The translations under genes and the position numbers were made by a program. The notes below the pieces were generated by a model. That model was not told where the DNA came from. It searched no databases and saw only the letters and a program-made list of their open reading frames with translations. From positions 20,789,452 to 20,853,451 of the forward strand of contig NC_081151.1 in NCBI RefSeq assembly GCF_958295425.1: a DNA stretch of 64,000 nucleotides. The letters are read 5' to 3'. The first letter of the stretch is position 1; every line of letters begins with the position of its first letter. Of this stretch, positions 56,901-64,000 are shown in pieces. Source of the stretch: Solea solea. Lineage: Eukaryota > Chordata > Actinopteri > Pleuronectiformes > Soleidae.

Positions 56901-59250
56901 GTTAACACTGTTTACAATAGACTACAAATAAAAATTTGGAACGGTCAAAAATGCACAGGCTGGCATAAATCTTTAACAAGATGCATGAAAAAAGGATAAA
57001 GTATTCTAGAAATCAAAATCCAAAACACAAAAAGTCTTCCTCTCTATCCAGATGAGCACATGCAATTACAATATTATTATTATTATTATTATTATGTCAC
57101 TCACTTCTTCTCTTTGGCTTTTCACTTAATCTATTTGATTCATTGTCGTCTGATCAATACTCTTAAGCACTTTGGTCAACTGTGGTTGTTTTAAACATGC
57201 TTTATAAATAAATATGACATTGACATAGTGACACTCGTTTATATAAATAATATATATGCTTATGTATCAGGTATGATGAGGATCAATCAAACCAATACTT
57301 CCTGTACTTTTTTATTTGACAGCAGCTCCCCTCATGTTTCATCCCAGACTGTCACACTGTCCCTTTTAAAGGTTGAGTAGACAGGAGAGAGAAACACTGA
57401 TCCGTGCTTGATCTCTGTCCTCCCTGCAGACATTTGGGCGCCTCAGTCGCACCAGCATCACGGTCCATGTTTTATTTAAACTCTTTCTGCTCGTGGCAAT
57501 TATCAGAGCTGGGGGTTCCTCTGAAGAGAGGAGAGGAGAGGAGAGGGGAGGTGTTGATTCCCTCCTCTGGAGCGACAAACTGAAACTAATCCTGCCCCCC
57601 AGGAAGCCGACGAGGGAATTTTTTGCAGACGACAAATTAAGTGCAGAGTGTGTGAAGTACTAATGCCATACACAACCCAGGATATGTTGCAGTAACATGC
57701 TTCCGTGAGGGTTTTTTAATTACACCTTCTTCTCAGTGACTAGTGTAAAAAAGTAGACTGATACTGATACAGTCATTTTAGACCTTTTTAAACTATGAAG
57801 CTGTAAAGAACGCAATTGTGCCATTTCAAGCTTTTTCAAAGATATCCAACAAATATTGGTCAATGGTCTGTATTTATATATATATGATGACCACTCAAAC
57901 TTTTACTTCAAAAACCTAAGTACATTTTGTATCATAAAATGACTTTTGTTACTTAAGTACAGTAAATGTCATGTACCTTTTTAGACGTTTACATACGTAA
58001 TATTATAAAAAAGTGACTTCAACTTCTACCCAAGTCATTTTCTTTATACAAGACTGATCAAATCCTTTAAAAAAACAGTAATAAACTGCACAGAAACTGC
58101 CTGTATTTATGTAAATGATCAATAATAACATAACTAGAGGTAGAGAAATGGATAAATGCCATAATTGAACAATTATTATTTAGCATTTTTTAACAGAAGT
58201 CTATTAGGAAATGGTAGCTTTACTTCATACATTCATTTTATTGAACATGTATATAGTATTATTTGTTATCATGATCATAACAGTTACATTTTATCACATT
58301 GGCTAAATTTATGGGCTAAAAAACCCCATCAGCGTCAATTATCGGCTGCACTAAAACCAGCATCAGTCAACTTTATTGATACATTCACACAGCAAATTCC
58401 TATTGCTCATCTTTCATACCCATTCACACGCTGCAGTCAGGAGCAACGTGGGGTTAAGTGTCTTGTCCAAAGACACATCGGCATGTAGACTAGCGGAGCC
58501 GGGAATCAATTTTTATCTGTCTGACATCTGATCCATTGATTTTGACCAGTATCATATCGGCTCCTCCCTCGTTAAAAAAATAAGTATATATTTCAAGAAA
58601 AGTCTTGCATTTGTATGTAGCATATACATATTTCTATTCTCTCACGCCATTAAATGACACTAAACTATTAGTTGTTCAGCAGCACAAACGAGGCGAGGCA
58701 ACATTTTTCAAAGCTGCACTCTCGGCTCCACTTTGCACGCGCCCTGCTGACTGGCTCGTCTGAGGGTCGAGGGATGACTCGTACTCCCACTGTTCACCGC
58801 GCTGCCCACAAAGGCTGATGTTATTTGGGGAGACAGCAGCCTTTTCAGCGCTGTCAAACTATGAAAGGGCACTGCTGCGGCGGGGGCTCCCTCCGAAGCG
58901 GCGGGGGCAGCTGTCTGCACTTCACTGCTCGAAAAATGGGACTTAAGATAAAAGGGGGAAAGAGAAAAAGAAAGAGTGATGTTGGCTTTTGTGGCGTGCT
59001 GAGTCATTGCCTTGTTGTTTGGTGGTCATACACGGCACTGTGTATTGTCACTTTTCCAAAATTGTCCATTAAGTTTAGAGCCTTTTTTGCTCTACAATAA
59101 CAGTTTTTCTGAGTGAATGAGATTGAAGTGGAGAAGCACCCCGTCTTGATCGCTGAATTGAAAGCAAAGATGCCAGTTGTTCTAGTTTAATCCAGTTTTA
59201 CTTTGTATTGGAAGATTATCCTCTCTTTAAAAAAATATTGAATTGTTATC
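56900..59250. other. Spacer, no gene seen
   Basis: Contains an ATT microsatellite (57070-57096), a GAGAG run (57525-57550) and unique-looking GC-balanced stretches (57440-57660, 58690-58940). No coding family recognised. Confidence 0.45.
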
Positions 59251-59267
59251 AGTTTGTCGACTTTGTG

Positions 59268-59490
59268 CAGGCACCTCGGGAGGAAAGAACACTCGGATCT
59301 GCTGGAGGTTGCAGTGTTTCTTCAAGATCATTTGAGTAAAATAGGGTGTGTTTCATGGATATTAAATGATGGCTACGTCGTGACACGGGAAACAATCAGG
59401 AGATTGTTAAAAATACTGGATCCCACTGGACAGGAGGGCTGCATGATCGTCCTGGAGCTTCTTGTCTACAGAAGCATATTGCAACCAGCT
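59268..59490 (+). mobile_element. Relic of an integrase-like (DDE) transposase, N-terminal part
   Basis: Reads LGRKEHSDLLEVAVFLQDHL, then GYVVTRETIRRLLKILDP. This resembles the region upstream of the catalytic core in a family of animal integrase-core transposon proteins (where an R..ILDP.G motif precedes GPN..WH.D). The catalytic part is missing and the frame decays after 59440. The assignment rests on recalled motif pattern only. Confidence 0.5.
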
Positions 59491-59499
59491 TCTGTTGGA

Positions 59500-59625
59500 T
59501 GCGTTGAGGAACAAGCAAAAAAGAAAAATCTTGTAAAAACTGACCCTGAAAAAAATAAATCTTGTAAAAACAGACCCGAAAAAAATATCTTGCAAAAACA
59601 GACTTATAAAAAAACTTTTTGAAAA
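59500..59625. repeat. Degenerate tandem repeat of about 30 bp
   Basis: Three or four A-rich units around atcttgtaaaaactgaccc and cttgcaaaaacagac. Confidence 0.7.
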
Positions 59626-59894
59626 AAATCAAAATATAAACAGATTGGACAATTTCACCACAATTTCCATGTTTTAAAATGAATTTTCTTTTTTAATTTT
59701 GTTGCCGCAGACAGTCACGATCGATCGTACGTCAGAAAAACAGGAACAAATCGTTTCCCACTTCCTCTCCAGCCCCTGAAGGTGCATCAGGACTTGATAA
59801 ACTGAGGTGTTAATGTATTCCAGCTTGGCGAACACAGCAGCAGCAGCACGTTGTGGGCACTGGTGTGACAGTAATGACGGAAACGGAACTGTCA

Positions 59895-60105
59895 ACACAC
59901 ACACACACACACAGGTTTGTACAGCGAGTCTTCACAAGACACTGATTCATTTGAACAGCATAAAGAAGCCAAAACGGAACATTATCCATAATCCATAAGA
60001 TTCTGCCTCACAAGGACCAGGTTTGGGTCTCCATGACGACTACTGGTCCCGAGAAGGTCAGTGTTTATGCCAGAAAGTGTCGTGAAGAGGTAACAAATAC
60101 AAGCA
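59895..60105. mobile_element. CA-repeat-associated interspersed repeat, copy 2
   Basis: A CA run (59896-59913), then a sequence with cctcacaaggaccagg, ccagaaagtgtcgtgaagag and gtaacaaatacaagcacac. It is the diverged partner of 10140-10412. Confidence 0.55.
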
Positions 60106-60490
60106 CACATGGACACGCTCCCGAGGCCTCAGGGATATATTCTACGAGACAGCTTCCCGTGCAATTTCAAACATCGCAGGCTGAATTTCCGGAGGTATTT
60201 TGTTTTTCAGTGATGCTGACAGGACGGAGCAAGCGTGAACGACAGATACACTTGTCAGTTTCCTTTAGCCGCCTTGAATCTCATGTTTCAAAATCAGAGC
60301 TCATCAACAGCTTGTCAGGACGGACAATGAGTTGCGGTTTGCATGTAAGATGATTATTAAGACGGGAAAAGAGAAGTACATGAAAAATGAAGGATGACAT
60401 TTTGATAAAAGAAAATACGGTTTGACATGTGTGACATTTTATATAGAATTCCTGATGTTCTTGGATCAATGTGGGGATTCCATATTTGAA

Positions 60491-61275
60491 CCCTTTGACA
60501 CCGAGCGTATTGCAGATGACACGTTTGCGCAAGAGCACTTCGTATTTCACCGTAATTACGCAACAGTTTGTGCTATCGGAAAAATTCTTACTGTTTCTGA
60601 AAGCTGAGAATTTGCACGTTAAACCGTGTGGTTATTACGGTAATTTCACTCACGCTGTTGCAGGAAGCCAGCAAATCAGCAAAGTCTTTGTCACCAAACA
60701 AATGTTATTTTAAATATGTGGTATACTGTTCAAATGTAGTGTTTTTTCTTCATTTTAAATTGTTAATTCTCTATTTTAACATGCAGTAAATTGTAAATAA
60801 CAATTGTACGACATTTTGTGACGTTGTTCGGAAACGTAAATCATTTTTTGTGACGTTTTTGTGACAAAATATCTTTTGACATTATGACATTTTGTGAAGC
60901 TTTTCGGAAACTTAAATAATTTGTTCTGACTTAGCAAGATATTTAGAAACTTAACGACATTTTGGGAAGTTTTTCAGAAACGTAAATTGTTTTGTGACGT
61001 AGCAAGATATTTTGTAACATTACCACATTTTTCAGGAAACGTCAATCTTTTTTGCAACAGTAGTAAGATATTTTGTATTATGACAATTTGTGACATTTTC
61101 GGGAAACATTTTAAATTGATAATGCACTTTTTTTTTTTAACTGCCAGATATTGGAAGTTATTCTGGAAAAAAATGGTTCAAAAGCACTGAGTCACAGGAT
61201 CATTTTCTGGCCCTTTTATGGTTAAAATAAGCAAAAAAAGTCCAGAAAGACATTTGAGGCGTCGGTGTTAAAGGG
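60491..61275. mobile_element. piggyBac-like non-autonomous element with internal tandem repeat
   Basis: The left end reads CCCTTTGACACCGAGCG. The right end, read inward, is CCCTTTAACACCGACGC, matching 13 of the first 14 bases. The right flank is TTAA (61276-61279), and the left flank is the one-base-different TGAA (60487-60490). The left part and the far right match the copy at 44970-45357. An added block (about 60805-61110) is a degenerate tandem of cggaaacgtaaat and tttgtgacgt units. No transposase. Confidence 0.65.
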
Positions 61276-61279
61276 TTAA

Positions 61280-61930
61280 AGCTGTAGCAGAGGCAGAGAC
61301 ACATTCATATGTGGATCACACTCTCAGTTTACACAAATGCACAAACACACAGGCATTATTCATTGTTTTTCCCCCCATCTCCCGTCTCAGAGACATGCTG
61401 TCATCAGAGGCTCGTCCATTCATTGTAACTGTCAAGCCAGGCTTCCTGTGGGGCGTCCTGCTGCTGCCTGCATGTATATATATATATCATAACTCATGCA
61501 TTTCTCCCGCTCTGTGCGACGAGTACCGGCTCGGTGTAAAATATCTATGCTGCCTGAAATATTCAGCACATGCTATCATACATGTATCATGTGCTCAGTG
61601 TGTCAGGGGAGGTTTGTCTTTGCAGCATCATTTAGAATATGTCAGGATCCTTCTCTGCAGCTGAAATGGTTTTTGTTAAGATGACATGCACTGCCTGTTC
61701 ATACGACAACAAAGAACAGAAGATTTCATCTTTCGAGAATAAAGTCGTAATATTACGAGATTTTGTATCATTATTTCATTTAATTTTAAAATGTATGCCC
61801 ATTTCCTCCTCCACAAAAGAGATGATTTTCTCTGCGTGATTCTTTCTTTGCTGATGATAATGTGGTGCTGATGTGACAAAAAGAGCAATTATTTCCTTAT
61901 TTATGAAGCCCAAATATAAATTCACAAAAT
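61280..61930. other. Spacer, no gene seen
   Basis: Unique-looking sequence, except for an inverted copy of the next array's unit at about 61734-61760 (cgagaataaagtcgtaatat). Confidence 0.5.
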
Positions 61931-61934
61931 ATTA

Positions 61935-62785
61935 TAATAATATTAGGACTGTATTCTCGTAATATTATGACTTTATTCTCATAATATTCTGACTTTATTC
62001 TCATAATATTCCGACTTTATTCCCATAATATTATGACTTTATTCTCGTAATTTATGACTTCATTCTCATAATATTACGAATTTATTCTCATAATATTACG
62101 ACTTTATTCTCGTAATATTATGACTTCATTCTCATAATATTACGACTTTATTCTCATAATATTACGACTTTATTCTCATAATATTACGACTTCATTCTTG
62201 TAATTTACGACTTTATTATCATAATTTACGACTTTATTCTCGTAATTTACGACTTTATTCTCGTAATTTATGACTTCATTGTCGTAGTTTACGACTTCAT
62301 TCTTGTAATTTACGACTTTATTATCATAATATTACAACTTTATTCTCGTAATTTACGACTTTATTCTCGTAATTTACGACTTTATTCTCGTAATTTATGA
62401 CTTCATTCTCGTAGTTTACGACTTCATTCTTGTAATTAACGACTTTATTATCATAATATTACGACTTTATTCTCATAATTTACGACTTTATTCTCGTAAT
62501 TTACGACTTTATTCTTGTAATTTTCCGACTTTATTCTCTTAATATCACAGCTTTATTCAAGCAGTTTACAACTTTTTCGTAACATTGCGACTTTTTTAAA
62601 ATGATGAGTTTATTTTCAAAATATTATGACTTCTTCTCGTAATTTATGACTTTATTCTCCTAATATTACGATTTTATTCTCGTAATATCACCTTTTTTTT
62701 AATATTACATGTTTATTCTCGTAATATTACAAGTTTATTCTTGTAATTTACGAGTTTATTCCAATAAATTATTCTAATACTCCAA
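61935..62785. repeat. 0.85-kb array of 19-22-bp TTTATTCTCGTAATATTACGAC-type units
   Basis: About 38-40 units alternate between a long form (with taatattacg) and a short form (with taatttacg). Each unit carries TTTATT, that is AATAAA on the minus strand. It decays at both ends. Confidence 0.95.
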
Positions 62786-63140
62786 TCATGGGTATTTTAC
62801 CCATGATTGTGTTTATTTCTTTGGTTTGTTTGTGGAGGCACGGGCCAACAAGTGAGGCCAAACACATGTGTAATCATGTGAAATTATGCACATGCTCCCG
62901 TGAGGCAAATCTCCCGCGTAAGACAATGGGGCGACACATTTGATGTCACTTAATTGATACACTGTGGAGAGTGTCATTGTGTCAGCATCATCAGTGGGGC
63001 GTAAAGGCAAGCTGACAGACAGGACATGTCAGGAGGCAGCGTTAGTGTCGGCTGTTCAACATGTCTCCTCCTGTGACAACCGCCCCCAATTAACCCCCCA
63101 ACTAAAATACAGACACAAAACACATACATGTACACCTGCT

Positions 63141-63180
63141 CTCTCTCTCTCACTCACACACACACACACACACACACACT
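63141..63180. repeat. (CT)n(CA)n microsatellite
   Basis: Short CT run then about fourteen CA units. Confidence 0.95.
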
Positions 63181-64000
63181 GGGTGTGTGACAGCTGCGCA
63201 GCTTTGTCTTTATTCATTCAGCACTAATTGACCTTGTTTTTCAGGGCCACGTCACAGTTCATCCTCAGCGAGGGAAACGCATTGTTTGCCGCATGTGTGC
63301 AGTCAACTGAATAGCTACAGGCAATAGGGGGAAAAAAAATAAAACATATATAAAACAGCCTTTATATAATCACCAAGGTTACCTGTGAAATTCCTTCTTC
63401 TTTTGTTCATCTTGTGAAAAACTGAAGGTAAAAGATGAAAAGCTGCAGAATACTGATTCATTCCAACTCCTGACCACAGTGCAAGAAGAGCCTGTTGTCC
63501 ACGCATGTCCCTCTGGGTCCCTCTAGTGTGATAACAGAGTCCCTGTTTCCACTTCACTCATTCATCACCTACTGTTTATTTGTAAGAGAGCAGCATGGGG
63601 ACATATTTCTTATTCTATATTTTCTACACTACTGTGTATGTGTTGTGACAACTGGGTTTTATGTAAAAAAAAAACAGGCTGGATACACTTTGTTATAGTT
63701 ATTTTATTACAGACTGCAGGTGTGTGATCCTATCCAGCAGAGGGCGATCCGAGCCTTACCTCAGTGGGAGTCAGTTTTAGATGTTTTTTTTAAGAGGTTT
63801 TTTTTGGGTGTGTTAAAGCAAAGAAAACCTCAAAAACAATGCATGGCTGTGGGTTCTGAGAGACAGAAACTCTAAGTTTAGAGGAAGGTTTTTCCAAAAG
63901 TACAGTATATACAGAGGCTATAAGAATGTGCAATATAGAGTGTCTTATATCCTTTTTTTAAGCGCAACCTAGGCAATCTGATGGGAAAACAATTATTTTC
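63181..64000. other. Right end of the window, no gene seen
   Basis: No gene or repeat family recognised apart from the CTCF-like motif. The next gene is not reached. Confidence 0.45.
63734..63746 (+). promoter_or_regulatory. CTCF-like core motif
   Basis: CCAGCAGAGGGCG matches the CTCF core CCASYAGRKGGCR. Whether it is bound is unknown. Confidence 0.4.

Overview
The window is nuclear DNA of a teleost fish, probably a percomorph. Genes have short introns and GT-AG splice sites (one GC-AG), and the spaces between them hold microsatellites and fish-type LINE and DNA-transposon relics. The protein sequences are closest to known fish orthologues. Six protein-coding genes could be rebuilt exon by exon, and every splice phase closes: syncrip (minus, 545 aa), cga (plus, 132 aa), znf292 (plus, 2375 aa), orc3 (plus, 719 aa), akirin2 (minus, 182 aa) and cnr1 (minus, 476 aa). 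The set and order match the human 6q14-q15 block (SYNCRIP, CGA, ZNF292, ORC3, AKIRIN2, CNR1), without several genes that lie between them in mammals. This is conserved vertebrate synteny, not an operon.

Layout. 1-5.7 kb: syncrip with its 3' end at the left edge. 5.7-11.2 kb: syncrip promoter and a repeat-bearing spacer. 11.25-13.9 kb: cga, with a TATA box and a third intron enlarged by nested repeats. 13.9-15.3 kb: AT microsatellites, a 29-bp minisatellite and a G-rich tract before znf292. 15.3-27.1 kb: znf292, eight exons, the last 6.1 kb long. 27.7-35.5 kb: orc3, twenty exons behind an E2F/ETS-type promoter. 36.2-39.0 kb: akirin2, tail to tail with orc3. 39.8-43.1 kb: cnr1, with one coding exon and an inferred untranslated first exon. 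43.3-64 kb: no gene recognised. This flank holds two large short-unit arrays, an AATAAA-bearing array, LINE fragments, a piggyBac-like element, an integrase-like relic and single-copy stretches that could be cnr1 regulatory DNA.

The genes do not form one pathway: RNA binding and mRNA fate (syncrip), pituitary glycoprotein hormone subunit (cga), chromatin/transcription (znf292, akirin2), replication licensing (orc3) and endocannabinoid signalling (cnr1).

I found no new multi-gene system. The most interesting signals are at RNA and repeat level: TG repeats next to three orc3 acceptors, one pairing with a CA repeat across a 194-nt intron; a duplicated decoy acceptor in a syncrip intron; a cga start codon that seems to have moved; shared GCTAGC-type palindromes at three promoters; and nested transposons. 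Family assignments come from reading the translations without a database search.
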